Shown: positions 1-7,790 of the stretch, one piece after another
Layout: each line of letters opens with the position of its first letter
Position numbering within the stretch: the stretch's first letter is position 1
NCBI GenBank assembly: GCA_905210995.1
Contig: CAJLZE010000039.1
Span: 1-21,091, forward strand
DNA: 21,091 nucleotides
From: an uncultured Anaerotruncus sp.
Lineage (GTDB): Bacteria > Bacillota > Clostridia > Oscillospirales > CAG-272
Direction of reading: 5' to 3'
Notes under the pieces: model-generated
Told to the model about the DNA's origin: nothing
The model's input: only the letters and a program-made list of their open reading frames with translations
The model's database searches: none
Translations under genes and position numbers: made by a program

Positions 1-303
1 GATATTCAGGCAAGACTGGACGCCGGCGTTTCGATTCTCAACGTTTCCGCCGCGGCCAGAACACCGATCGTGGTAAAGAAGATCAGAGAAAAATTCCCGA
101 AGGTACCGATCATCGCGACCGGGGGACCAACGCCGCAAAGCATTTTGGCGACCATCGAAGCGGGCGCAAACTGCATCAGCTACACGCCGCCTTCGACCGC
201 GGAGATTTTCGCGGATATTATGAAAAGCTATCGTGAACAGGAGGATGTCAACGAATCCGCGGAGGACCATGTGACGATCCTCGACGCAATCGAACGGATG
301 TAA
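1..303 (+). CDS. Beta/alpha-barrel (KDPG-aldolase-like) protein, C-terminal fragment
   Basis: The reading frame is open from the first base and stops with TAA at 301-303, so only the last 100 residues are visible and the start lies outside the window. The segment has alternating strand/helix pattern of a TIM barrel. An IIATGGPT segment (about residues 39-46) resembles the phosphate-binding end of the KDPG/KHG aldolase-like fold, and GANCISYTPPSTAEIF follows it. Similar clostridial proteins are annotated only as hydrolases or beta/alpha-barrel proteins, so no reaction is assigned. All 13 isoleucine codons are ATT or ATC, with no ATA, unlike the dcw genes further right. The gene converges on the minus-strand ORF at 425 and shares a terminator with it. 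Family call is moderate; function unknown. Confidence 0.55.
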   Translation, partial: DIQARLDAGVSILNVSAAARTPIVVKKIREKFPKVPIIATGGPTPQSILATIEAGANCISYTPPSTAEIFADIMKSYREQEDVNESAEDHVTILDAIERM

Positions 304-343
304 GCATGTAAAAGCCTTTGGCAGACCTTGTGCCGAAAGAGAA

Positions 344-410
344 AAAAACAAAACCCGCTGGGAAGCCGGGCATGCACTGCCGCGGCCTTACTCCAGCGGG
401 TTTCTTTTTT
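344..410. terminator. Bidirectional rho-independent terminator
   Basis: An 11-bp perfect stem (AAACCCGCTGG at 351-361, CCAGCGGGTTT at 393-403) encloses a 31-base loop. A T-rich tract follows on the plus strand (401-410) and an A-rich tract precedes it (341-350), so it can stop both the plus-strand gene ending at 303 and the minus-strand ORF ending at 425. Confidence 0.85.
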
Positions 411-424
411 CGCGCAGAATTGTG

Positions 425-868
425 TTATACGATCTTCGTCGTCCAGTCCTCGACATTCCAAATGTCGGTGACGAAGTCCTCGTAGAAGAGCGGGTCGTGC
501 GATACCAAAAGGATGGTGCCGGGGAATTCCGTCAGCGCGCGCTTCAGCTCGTCCTCGCGCGGCTTTCCCATTTTCACGAGCACCGTCGGGCGCGTCGAAA
601 GGATGTTTTTAAGCCCCGGAAAGCGTGATAGCAGCGCTGCGGAGAATACCTCGGCGGCAAGCACGAGGATGATCGGGATTATTGCGTAAACGAGCGGGAT
701 GCTGTGATTTTCGATCGGCAGTGCCGCTATTTCGGACAAAAGCAGGGTGCTTACGAGATCGGAGACCTCAAGCTGACCGAGCTGGCGCTTACCCATTAGC
801 CGCATCGCCCCCACAAGGACAACATAAATTATTACCGTTCTTATCAGAATGATCGACATATACCGCAC
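425..868 (-). pseudogene. Chimeric ORF: DUF421 (YetF-like) N-terminal half joined to ABC-F ATPase C-terminal tail
   Basis: The 147-codon frame starts at GTG (868) behind an AAAAGG motif; an in-frame ATG lies at 859. Residues 1 to about 110 match the first half of DUF421/YetF-type membrane proteins: hydrophobic segments at about 5-22 and 58-80, with MRLMGKRQLGQ and LVSTLLLSEIAALPIEN between them. The family normally continues for roughly another 100 residues of soluble domain. From about residue 111 the sequence instead reads ALTEFPGTILLVSHDPLFYE and ends WNVEDWTTK, which is the H-loop (SHD) and end of the second nucleotide-binding domain of an ABC-F ATPase. Neither half is a complete domain, so a functional product is unlikely. 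Codon use also changes at the join. The cause may be deletion/rearrangement or an assembly misjoin; the sequence alone cannot tell which. Confidence 0.75.
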
Positions 869-880
869 ACCGTACCTTTT

Positions 881-903
881 CCCGGCCGAGCCGGGCTTTT
901 TTT
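881..903 (+). terminator. Terminator-like hairpin in plus orientation
   Basis: CCCGGC (881-886) and GCCGGG (890-895) pair across a 3-base loop and are followed by a run of seven T (897-903), a compact intrinsic-terminator shape reading rightward. No plus-strand gene ends here; it sits in the leader of the minus-strand ORF at 868. It may block antisense transcription or be a leftover of a rearrangement. Confidence 0.45.
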
Positions 904-1103
904 ATATTATCGGCACGGCGCGCCGAAATATACGCGGTCGGCCGACAGACAGCCGACCATACCGAAACATCATTAATACAACAAAAATGCAAATACGAGG
1001 TAATGATTACAGCGAGCAGGCGAACAGGCGTCTCAGAAATGCCGTTTCGGAGTGCTTTTTGTACCTGTTTGAAAATTTTTTTTGATTCTTTTGGATTTTC
1101 CTA

Positions 1104-1133
1104 TTGCATTTTCGGTGGGAGTTATAGTATAAT
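1104..1133 (+). promoter_or_regulatory. Sigma-A type promoter of the mraZ/dcw operon
   Basis: TTGCAT (1104-1109) and TATAAT (1128-1133) are separated by 18 bases, with an AT-rich tract upstream. Transcription would start near 1140, giving a leader of about 250 bases to the mraZ start codon. It is the only strong promoter seen before the genes from mraZ to divIB. Confidence 0.7.
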
Positions 1134-1143
1134 AACATCACGG

Positions 1144-1168
1144 TGGAGCAAAATGGAGCCAAAAGGTG
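1144..1168 (+). promoter_or_regulatory. Candidate MraZ operator, 10-bp-period direct repeats
   Basis: TGGAG occurs at 1144-1148 and 1154-1158, and a degenerate AGGTG at 1164-1168, each step exactly 10 bases. MraZ is known in E. coli to bind TGGGN repeats spaced by 5 bases just upstream of its own gene. Here the repeats lie a few bases after the predicted transcription start, where binding would repress. Further TGGAG copies lie at 1209 and 1368. Assignment as MraZ target is inference. Confidence 0.5.
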
Positions 1169-1391
1169 CATGATACCACGGTTTTGAGGCTGAAAAATAG
1201 CCTGAAGGTGGAGCGGCACCCGGTGCACGACGTTGCAAAACGCAGCGCGGATGCCACCGAACCTTATTTTTCACGCTGCGGAATTAAATCCAAACGGAAA
1301 CAAAACTTACACGTGGAACGGCGCGGAAAATACGGAATACGGCTCCGACAGCACCGCAAAATAACAGTGGAGACACGGAAAGGAGAGCACA

Positions 1392-1859
1392 ATGGACGAA
1401 GAAACCAAGGGTACGGCGGCAGAGCAGCAGCTTCCGCTGATGGGTGTGTTCCATCACAATGTTGACGGTAAAAACCGCCTCTTTATCCCGGCAAAGCATC
1501 GCGACATTCTCGGTGCGAGCTTTATCATTTGTCCCAGCATACGCGACAAGTCGCTGAAGGCGTACTCTCTTTCCGAATGGAACAAATATATAGCGCCTAT
1601 CGAAAAGCTCGACCGCAAGTATCAGGAAATGCTCAAGCGCTTCTACAACAGCAACGCCGCGGCGGTGACTCCCGACTCGCAGGGCAGAGTCGTGCTGACT
1701 CCCGAGCTTGTGGAGTTTGCGGGTCTTAAGTCGAGCGGTGCGGTCATAGTCGGGTGCGGCAACTACTCCGAGATCTGGTCGGAGGACAACTACCGCGCCG
1801 AGCAGGAGACCGTCAACATGGCCGATCTGCTTTCGGTCATAGAAAGTCAGGGGCTTTGA
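1392..1859 (+). CDS. mraZ: Transcriptional regulator MraZ
   Basis: MraZ is the DNA-binding regulator encoded first in many dcw clusters; it forms rings and binds repeats in its own promoter. This 155-residue protein shows the two SpoVT/AbrB-like halves of the family: DGKNRLFIPAK at 25-35 and DSQGRVVLTPEL at 95-106, the latter followed by the family signature VGCGNYSEIWS (120-130). The family is usually about 140-150 residues; the excess is a short polar N-terminal stretch. ATG at 1392 is preceded by AAGGAGAG at a suitable distance. It is followed after one base by rsmH, so the two are co-transcribed and probably translationally coupled. Its likely operator lies near 1144-1168. Confidence 0.95.
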   Translation: MDEETKGTAAEQQLPLMGVFHHNVDGKNRLFIPAKHRDILGASFIICPSIRDKSLKAYSLSEWNKYIAPIEKLDRKYQEMLKRFYNSNAAAVTPDSQGRVVLTPELVEFAGLKSSGAVIVGCGNYSEIWSEDNYRAEQETVNMADLLSVIESQGL

Positions 1860-1860
1860 T

Positions 1861-2814
1861 ATGGGCGAGGAGAGCAGAGTGAGTTTTTCGCACGAGCCGG
1901 TACTGCTCGACGAAGTGATAGAGTCGCTTGCGATAAAGCCGGACGGGGTATACCTTGACGGCACGGCGGGCGGCGGCGGGCATTCATCGGCGATAGCGGC
2001 ACGTCTTACGACGGGACGGCTGATAGCGATAGACCGCGACCCCGAGGCCGTCGCGGCGGCGGGTGCAAGGCTCGCGCCATTCGGCGACCGTGCAACGGTC
2101 GTGAGGGCGAACTTCTCGGAAATGGAGCGCGTGTGCGCCTCTCTCGGCATCGGCGCGCTTGACGGGGTGCTGCTCGACCTCGGCGTGTCGTCGCATCAGC
2201 TCGATACACCCGAGCGAGGATTTTCGTACATATCGGATGCGCCGCTCGACATGAGGATGGATCCCGCATCTCCCCTGAGCGCGGCTGACGTTGTAAACAG
2301 GTACCCGAAGGAAAAGCTCGAAAAGATAATTTACGAATACGGCGAGGAAAAATTCGCGCAGCGCATTGCCGCAAGGATATGCGAGGCGCGCGCGGAGGCT
2401 CCCATAGGCACGACCGGCGAGCTTGTCGCCGTCATACGGTCGGCAATACCCGCGGCGGCACTGAGAGCTGCAGAGCATCACCCCGCGATGAGGACATTTC
2501 AGGCAATACGGATCGAGGTCAACGGCGAGCTCGACGTGATCGAGCCGACGGTGCGCAGCGCCGTATCGCTGCTGGCTCCCGGCGGCAGGTTGGCGGTCAT
2601 CACTTTCCACTCACTTGAGGATCGCAGGGTAAAGCAGACATACGCCGGTCTGGCACGCGGCTGCATCTGCCCGCCGGATTTTCCGGTCTGTGTCTGCGGG
2701 CACAAGCCGGAGATAAAGATAGTTACAAAAAAACCGATCACGGCATCTGCCGGGGAGCTTGCAAGAAACACGCGCTCGCACAGCGCAAAGCTCCGCGTGG
2801 CGGAAAAGCTGTAA
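1861..2814 (+). CDS. rsmH: 16S rRNA (cytosine-1402-N4) methyltransferase RsmH
   Basis: RsmH (MraW) methylates N4 of C1402 in the decoding centre of 16S rRNA, using S-adenosylmethionine. The 317-residue length is normal. The SAM-binding loop YLDGTAGGGGHS is at 31-42, AIDRDPEA at 56-63, and the family motifs DLGVSSHQLD (106-115) and DMRMD (130-134) follow. The C-terminal part contains the conserved ITFHSLEDR segment. The start at 1861 is one base after the mraZ stop (TGATATG), with no strong ribosome site of its own, which fits coupling to mraZ. Its Ile codons are dominated by ATA, the local style of this cluster. Confidence 0.95.
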   Translation: MGEESRVSFSHEPVLLDEVIESLAIKPDGVYLDGTAGGGGHSSAIAARLTTGRLIAIDRDPEAVAAAGARLAPFGDRATVVRANFSEMERVCASLGIGALDGVLLDLGVSSHQLDTPERGFSYISDAPLDMRMDPASPLSAADVVNRYPKEKLEKIIYEYGEEKFAQRIAARICEARAEAPIGTTGELVAVIRSAIPAAALRAAEHHPAMRTFQAIRIEVNGELDVIEPTVRSAVSLLAPGGRLAVITFHSLEDRRVKQTYAGLARGCICPPDFPVCVCGHKPEIKIVTKKPITASAGELARNTRSHSAKLRVAEKL

Positions 2815-2849
2815 ATAAAAAGGCTGTTTTAAAAGTATGGAGGTAAAAA

Positions 2850-3716
2850 ATGAACGCATATGCTGACACGAGCGCATCGGCGTCCTTCAATATCGCATAC
2901 AACTCACTTGAGAGACGCTTTATGGAGCGCGGAACATCGGATTCCGTGCGCAAGCTCATTGCGGAGCAGGAAGATAACGAAAGAAAGACTGCGTCGCTCG
3001 CGCCCGACGCTTACCGTCTCGGTGAGCGCAAGGAGTGCCGCGAGTGGAATGCAAGATACAAGACCGGTGTCTCCGACGACGGATACTATATGACGGTAGA
3101 CGATTTCAGACGCTGCTTCAGCGACGGCATGGGCTATCGCCCCGATGTGAAGGTCGCGCGGCGCGCGAATGCGGTCGGCGAGAGGTGGAAGCCCGATCAT
3201 CCGGCAGCCGCCTACGAATTCCGCGACGACCGCGCGGAGCGTGCGCTCACTCCGAGCGGCGAGAAGAGACTCACATCATCCGAGGCGTACCGTGACGCGG
3301 CTGTCGAAAGATGGTTCCCGCGCGAGGAGATCGCGCCGATAAAGGGCAGAAGGTTCCGTACTTTTCCGCTCGGAGCCGTTGCTCTGGTGCTTCTTTTCAC
3401 GCTTGTGCTCGCTCTCCCCGTTACGCTGAGCGTAATGATAAAGGAACGCTCTGACGCGGTAGCGGCAGCCGAGGCAAAGCTTGCCGCGCTCGATGCCGAG
3501 ATCGCGTCGCTTGAAAACGATCTTGAGGTCAAAAACGACCTGGGCGTAATCAGAAAAGCGGCAGTGGACGAATACGGCATGATAAGCATGGATCTTGCCA
3601 CCTCGCATTATCTCATGCTCGGGGGCAAGGACAGGATAGAGGCGTTCGGCGACGAAAAGGAAAACGCAGGCGTTATGGCGCTTCTGAGTGCGCTCGGCAT
3701 ACGTCGCGGCGAATAA
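2850..3716 (+). CDS. ftsL: FtsL-like septum protein with long N-terminal cytoplasmic extension
   Basis: FtsL is a small bitopic membrane protein that, with DivIC/FtsB and DivIB, activates the septal FtsW-PBP pair. The call rests on position (between rsmH and the class B PBP) and layout: one membrane helix at about 172-197, a heptad-like Ala/Leu/Glu-rich coiled coil at 198-230, and an IRKAAVDEYGMI segment at 234-245 like the end of the FtsL/DivIC domain. The usual protein is about 90-130 residues; this one has 288 because about 170 polar, Arg- and Asp-rich residues precede the membrane helix, and about 40 follow the core. No known domain was recognised in that tail. GGAGG sits before ATG 2850, and coding bias is continuous with the rest, so the extension looks genuinely translated. 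Confidence 0.75.
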   Translation: MNAYADTSASASFNIAYNSLERRFMERGTSDSVRKLIAEQEDNERKTASLAPDAYRLGERKECREWNARYKTGVSDDGYYMTVDDFRRCFSDGMGYRPDVKVARRANAVGERWKPDHPAAAYEFRDDRAERALTPSGEKRLTSSEAYRDAAVERWFPREEIAPIKGRRFRTFPLGAVALVLLFTLVLALPVTLSVMIKERSDAVAAAEAKLAALDAEIASLENDLEVKNDLGVIRKAAVDEYGMISMDLATSHYLMLGGKDRIEAFGDEKENAGVMALLSALGIRRGE

Positions 3717-3791
3717 AAAAACGGTTTTCGCAATATCATTAACTGATAAATAAACAGCTGACGCCGCGGGACGGCGGAAGGAACGGAGAGA

Positions 3792-6080
3792 ATGAAGGAA
3801 AAAAGAGCAAAAATCAAGATCAGCACCAAGCTCGTCAAGCGTTCATATGTCGCCTTTGCTCTTATCATCGCCGTGTTCGCCCTGCTTGCTTACAGGATAT
3901 TGACCATCCAGACCGTCAACTTTGATTATTATCAGCAAAAAGTCATAAATCAGCTCACGACCGAATCAACGATATACTCCCGCCGCGGGGTGATCTACGA
4001 TTCCGAAGGAGCGCAGCTTGCCACAAATATCTCGGCATACCGAATTTTCATTGCGCCGTCAAACATACGCGCCGCGCTGTCCGAATCAACGGGAGCGGAC
4101 GCAAAGAACTACGACGATATTATCGCGCGCGGGCTCTCGGATATCCTCGGCGAAAAATACGGCGTGACGTATGACGACGTTGCCGATATGATCGAAAAGA
4201 AAAAAGGGAGCCTTGACGCAACGGTTGTCCGCCTTGCCGACGGCGAAAGTGCCGATCTCGTGCTTGATTTCGTTTCGCAGAACAAGCTTGAGAACATGGT
4301 GCTCGTCGAGGCGTCGAGCAAGCGCTATTACCCTTACGGAAATGTTGCTTCTCACGTCATAGGCTTTACCGGGACGGACGGAGCCGGACTTTACGGGCTT
4401 GAATACCAATATAACAGCCAGCTTTCGGGCACGCCCGGCAAATACATCACTGCGCGCGATTCCTACGGCAGGGAAATGCCCTTTGAATACAAGAGCGTTA
4501 TCGACGCCGTGGACGGATACGACATTGAAACGACGCTTAACGTAAAGCTTCAGATGATCCTGCGCGAGCAGCTCAAGGCGACATTCGAGGAATGCCAGCC
4601 CGAATGCGGGGCGGCGGGGCTTGTCATGAACGTCAAAACGGGAGCGGTGCTCGCGATGGCGACATATCCCGACTTTGACTGCAACGATGCGCGCACGCTC
4701 GATGATTATTATCAGGGACTGCTCGATGTGTCGGGCTACTCCGTAGGCAGTGCCGAATATAACACGCTGAAAAAGGATCTTCAGACAAAGATGTGGTCGA
4801 ACAAGGTGCTCACCGATCCTTATATGCCCGGTTCGACATTCAAGATACTCACTACGGCGATGACCCTTGAGCAGGGAGTCGCCAAGCCGAACGACCCGTT
4901 TTACTGCGCCGGTTATCTTCAGGTCGCAAACCGCAAGATACACTGCTATCGCACCATAGGTCACGGGCACCTCACCCTTGCGGAGGGACTTCAGCAGTCC
5001 TGCAACCCCGTCATGATGACGGTGAGCGCGCGCATAGGGCAGGGGAAATTCTATAATTATTTCCGCGAGTTCGGATATCTCGCAAAAACGGGGATCGATC
5101 TGCCCGGCGAGGGTGAAACTACCTTCTGGGATGAGGACAAATTCGGTGTGGTCGACCTTGCCGTCGCATCCTTCGGACAGAACTTCCGCGTTTCGATGAT
5201 ACATCACCTCACGGCGCTTTCGGCGGTAGCCAACAACGGCAACCTCATGACGCCGTACCTCGTCGAAAAAATGACAGACAGCGACGGCAACGTCGTTTAC
5301 AGCCACAAGCCGGAGACGCGGCGCCAGGTCATAAGCGCGTCGGTGTCAAAAACTGTGTCCGACATTCTCGAAAAGGGCGTTTCGGGCAACGGCGGTGCAA
5401 AAAACTGCTATGTTCCCGGCTACAAGATAGCCGCAAAGACCGGTACTTCCGAGAAGATAGGTGATCTCGACAAGCTCGCGCGTATAGGCTCGTGCGTTGC
5501 ATATGCACCTGCCGACGATCCCGAGATCGCGATACTTATAGTCGTTGACGACCCCAAGGTCGGCACGCGCTACGGTTCGATGATCGCCGCGCCCTATATC
5601 GCGAACTGCCTTGCCGAGATGCTGCCGTACCTCGGATACGAGCCCGAATACACAGACGCCGAAAAGGCGGCTATGGATGTTACGGTAGGCGAGTACCGCG
5701 GGCACAGCCCGAAGGTCACGCGCAACCTCATAAACGCGCTCGGCGTCAAGTGTGAGTTCATAGGAGAAGGCGACCGCGTAACGGCGCAGGTCCCGGCAGC
5801 GGGAGCAACGCTTTCGAAGGAAAACGGGAAGATACTCATCTATCTCGGCGACAGCGCTCCCGAAAAAAACGTAAAGGTGCCGGATGTAAGCAAACTCACG
5901 GCGGCAGCTGCCAATAAGGCAATACTGAACGCCGGTCTGAATATACAGCTTGAAGGAAGCAAAGGTCACTCACTCGGCAGCGAGGCGCTTGTGGTGTCAC
6001 AGTTCCCCGCGGCGGGCGAGGTGGTCGAGAAGGGAAGTGTTATAAAGGTTACTGTCAGATTCACCGACGGTGATGATTGA
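3792..6080 (+). CDS. Class B penicillin-binding protein with two PASTA domains (PBP2B/SpoVD/FtsI type)
   Basis: This is the septal D,D-transpeptidase that cross-links peptidoglycan with FtsW as glycosyltransferase partner. The 762-residue protein has a cytoplasmic start, a membrane anchor at about 18-38, the class B N-terminal domain beginning with SRRGVIYDSEG (63-73), and a transpeptidase domain with STFK (348-351, nucleophile Ser348), SCN (403-405) and KTGT (549-552). Two C-terminal PASTA repeats follow, about 630-686 and 693-756. Vegetative PBP2B and sporulation SpoVD share this layout and only one copy is in the cluster, so the choice between them is open. ATG 3792 follows AAGGA about nine bases upstream. 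The 75-base gap after ftsL contains a small GC hairpin (3762-3776) but no T tract. Confidence 0.92.
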   Translation: MKEKRAKIKISTKLVKRSYVAFALIIAVFALLAYRILTIQTVNFDYYQQKVINQLTTESTIYSRRGVIYDSEGAQLATNISAYRIFIAPSNIRAALSESTGADAKNYDDIIARGLSDILGEKYGVTYDDVADMIEKKKGSLDATVVRLADGESADLVLDFVSQNKLENMVLVEASSKRYYPYGNVASHVIGFTGTDGAGLYGLEYQYNSQLSGTPGKYITARDSYGREMPFEYKSVIDAVDGYDIETTLNVKLQMILREQLKATFEECQPECGAAGLVMNVKTGAVLAMATYPDFDCNDARTLDDYYQGLLDVSGYSVGSAEYNTLKKDLQTKMWSNKVLTDPYMPGSTFKILTTAMTLEQGVAKPNDPFYCAGYLQVANRKIHCYRTIGHGHLTLAEGLQQSCNPVMMTVSARIGQGKFYNYFREFGYLAKTGIDLPGEGETTFWDEDKFGVVDLAVASFGQNFRVSMIHHLTALSAVANNGNLMTPYLVEKMTDSDGNVVYSHKPETRRQVISASVSKTVSDILEKGVSGNGGAKNCYVPGYKIAAKTGTSEKIGDLDKLARIGSCVAYAPADDPEIAILIVVDDPKVGTRYGSMIAAPYIANCLAEMLPYLGYEPEYTDAEKAAMDVTVGEYRGHSPKVTRNLINALGVKCEFIGEGDRVTAQVPAAGATLSKENGKILIYLGDSAPEKNVKVPDVSKLTAAAANKAILNAGLNIQLEGSKGHSLGSEALVVSQFPAAGEVVEKGSVIKVTVRFTDGDD

Positions 6081-6155
6081 CGTATACGCGATGAAATAAC
6101 CGTGCAGCCGGGCGCACCGGCAGGATGTTCAACGATATCTTGGCCGGAGGCGCGT

Positions 6156-7790
6156 ATGAATCTTGAAAAGCTGCTTTCCGACGCCGGTATAGAGTACCGC
6201 GCCGTCGGACCGACGGATATTGAAATATCCGCAATAGTATCCGATTCCCGCAGGGTATGCAACAATTGCTTGTTTTTGTGCATTCGGGGCATCAAGAACG
6301 ACTCGCACCGCTATATCGGCGACGTCTGCGCGGCAGGCGCGGCGGCTGTGGCGGTAGAGGACGACGTGGAGCACGCGCTCCCGCATACCCCTGCGGGTGT
6401 GACGATAATTTACACGAAAGATACCAGAGCCGCGCTTGCAAGGCTTTGGTACGCCCGGTATGAGCTGCGGACGGCGGGACGTATGCGTCTCGTCGCCGTA
6501 ACCGGGACGAACGGTAAGACCACTGTAAGCTATATGCTGCGTTCGATATTCGGCGCGGCAATGCATCGGTGCGGTATCATCGGGACCGTGAGATGCGAAA
6601 CGCCGCTCGCGGTGCTTGACACACGGGGCGACGCGAGGTTCCGTCCCGATGACGAAAACGCGAATATGACGACGCCCGACCCCGGACAGCTTTACCGTAT
6701 GCTTGCGGCAATGCGCGATGACGGGGCGGAATATGTGTTTATGGAGGCGACGTCGCACGCGCTCGCGCTGCGCAAGCTCGAGCCGCTGCATTTTGCCGCC
6801 GCCGTCATCACCAATCTCACACCCGAGCATCTGGATTTTCACGGCACGATGGAGGATTATTTTCTCGCCAAGGCGCGCATCCTGCGGCAGTCGGATGTCG
6901 CCGTGATAAATGCGGACGATCCGTGGTGCGAAAGATTTGTCGCATATGCTGAGGAAAACGGGTGCCCGTGCGCCGTGAACGGCAAGATGATCCTTTGCAG
7001 CGCGGGGCGTCCGCTGTTCAGAAGCACGCGCTGTGAGTGCTTTACGGCAGAAAACGTGCGCGACCTCGGCAGCGAGGGCATTTCGTATACGCTTTGCACT
7101 CCGCACGGGATACGGGCGATACGCTGCCCGACGCCGGGAACGTTCACGGTCATGAATTCGCTTGAGGCAGCCGCGTGTGCAATAACGCTCGGCGTGAGCG
7201 GCGGGTTCGTTGCCGACGCGCTTGCCGCGTCCTCGGGAACTCCCGGCAGACTTGAACGTGTGCGTCTCGGCGCCGGTTTCCCCGCGTCGGTGTTCATAGA
7301 TTACGCACATACTCCGGATGCGCTCGAAAATCTTCTCAGAACGGCAAGGGGCATCCTTGATGCGCGCGCGGCTTGCCGCGGGGTGCACGAGGGCAGGCTC
7401 GTTCTGGTATTCGGCTGCGGCGGCGACAGAGACCGTCGCAAACGCCCGGAAATGGGGAGGATCGCCTCGCGCATGGCGGACTACACATATATAACCTCCG
7501 ACAATTCCCGCACGGAAGACCCGGAGGAGATAATCAAAGAGATAATGAGCGGCTTCGATCCCTCGGCGCCGCATGAGACGGTGACCGACCGCCGCACGGC
7601 GATACGGCGCGCCGTCATATCGGCGGAGCGGGGAGATATCATTCTTCTTGCGGGCAAGGGACACGAGCAGTATGAAATAGATGCCTCCGGAAGGCATGAG
7701 TTCCGCGAGGCGGATATCGTCCGCGCGGCTGCGGCGGACCTGAAAAGAACAGGAGTCAGTGACGATGAAAGTGAAGATAAACGTAAATAA
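6156..7790 (+). CDS. murE: UDP-N-acetylmuramoyl-tripeptide synthetase MurE
   Basis: MurE adds the third residue of the peptidoglycan stem peptide to UDP-MurNAc-L-Ala-D-Glu with ATP, in the cytoplasm. ATG 6156 was chosen because GGAGG (6146-6150) lies five bases upstream; a GTG at 6102 in frame lacks such a site. The 544-residue protein has the ATP loop TGTNGKTT (116-123), NMTTPDP (170-176), the Lys239 position usually carbamylated, and KGHE (501-504). The substrate-selecting motif reads DNSR (449-452) instead of the meso-diaminopimelate type DNPR; the Arg that contacts the diaminopimelate carboxylate is kept, so meso-DAP is the likely substrate. The gene overlaps murF by 26 bases. Confidence 0.94.
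   Translation: MNLEKLLSDAGIEYRAVGPTDIEISAIVSDSRRVCNNCLFLCIRGIKNDSHRYIGDVCAAGAAAVAVEDDVEHALPHTPAGVTIIYTKDTRAALARLWYARYELRTAGRMRLVAVTGTNGKTTVSYMLRSIFGAAMHRCGIIGTVRCETPLAVLDTRGDARFRPDDENANMTTPDPGQLYRMLAAMRDDGAEYVFMEATSHALALRKLEPLHFAAAVITNLTPEHLDFHGTMEDYFLAKARILRQSDVAVINADDPWCERFVAYAEENGCPCAVNGKMILCSAGRPLFRSTRCECFTAENVRDLGSEGISYTLCTPHGIRAIRCPTPGTFTVMNSLEAAACAITLGVSGGFVADALAASSGTPGRLERVRLGAGFPASVFIDYAHTPDALENLLRTARGILDARAACRGVHEGRLVLVFGCGGDRDRRKRPEMGRIASRMADYTYITSDNSRTEDPEEIIKEIMSGFDPSAPHETVTDRRTAIRRAVISAERGDIILLAGKGHEQYEIDASGRHEFREADIVRAAAADLKRTGVSDDESEDKRK

Larger units (their letters stand above)
869..1391. other. Non-coding region between DUF421 remnant and mraZ
   Basis: About 520 bases hold no convincing gene. 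The left part (881-958) is the leader of the minus-strand ORF and is dense in inverted repeats: a 6-bp stem at 881-895, a CGGCGCGCCG palindrome at 916-925 and a 7-bp stem at 936-942/952-958. The middle is AT-rich and carries the mraZ promoter. From about 1140 to 1391 is a roughly 250-base mraZ leader with TGGAG repeats, a short hairpin (1187-1203) and a long-range inverted repeat (1241-1247/1274-1280) without a T tract. No recognised riboswitch was seen. Confidence 0.6.

Noticed and set aside
524..529. GAATTC (EcoRI site) next to the DUF421/ABC-F join as evidence of a cloning artefact
   Set aside because: The Glu-Phe codons fit the ABC-F sequence naturally and one six-base site is expected by chance; it does not by itself show a cloning event.
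1166..1465. Plus-strand 99-codon frame in the mraZ leader running into mraZ
   Set aside because: Overlaps mraZ out of frame, lacks a ribosome site, and is basic, low-quality sequence; better explained as untranslated leader.
4086..5306. 406-codon minus-strand frame opposite the class B PBP
   Set aside because: Fully inside a well-supported gene with all catalytic motifs on the plus strand; no ribosome site and no family resemblance.
6102..6155. Upstream GTG start for murE adding 18 residues
   Set aside because: No ribosome site before it, while GGAGG sits ideally before ATG 6156, whose product begins like known MurE.
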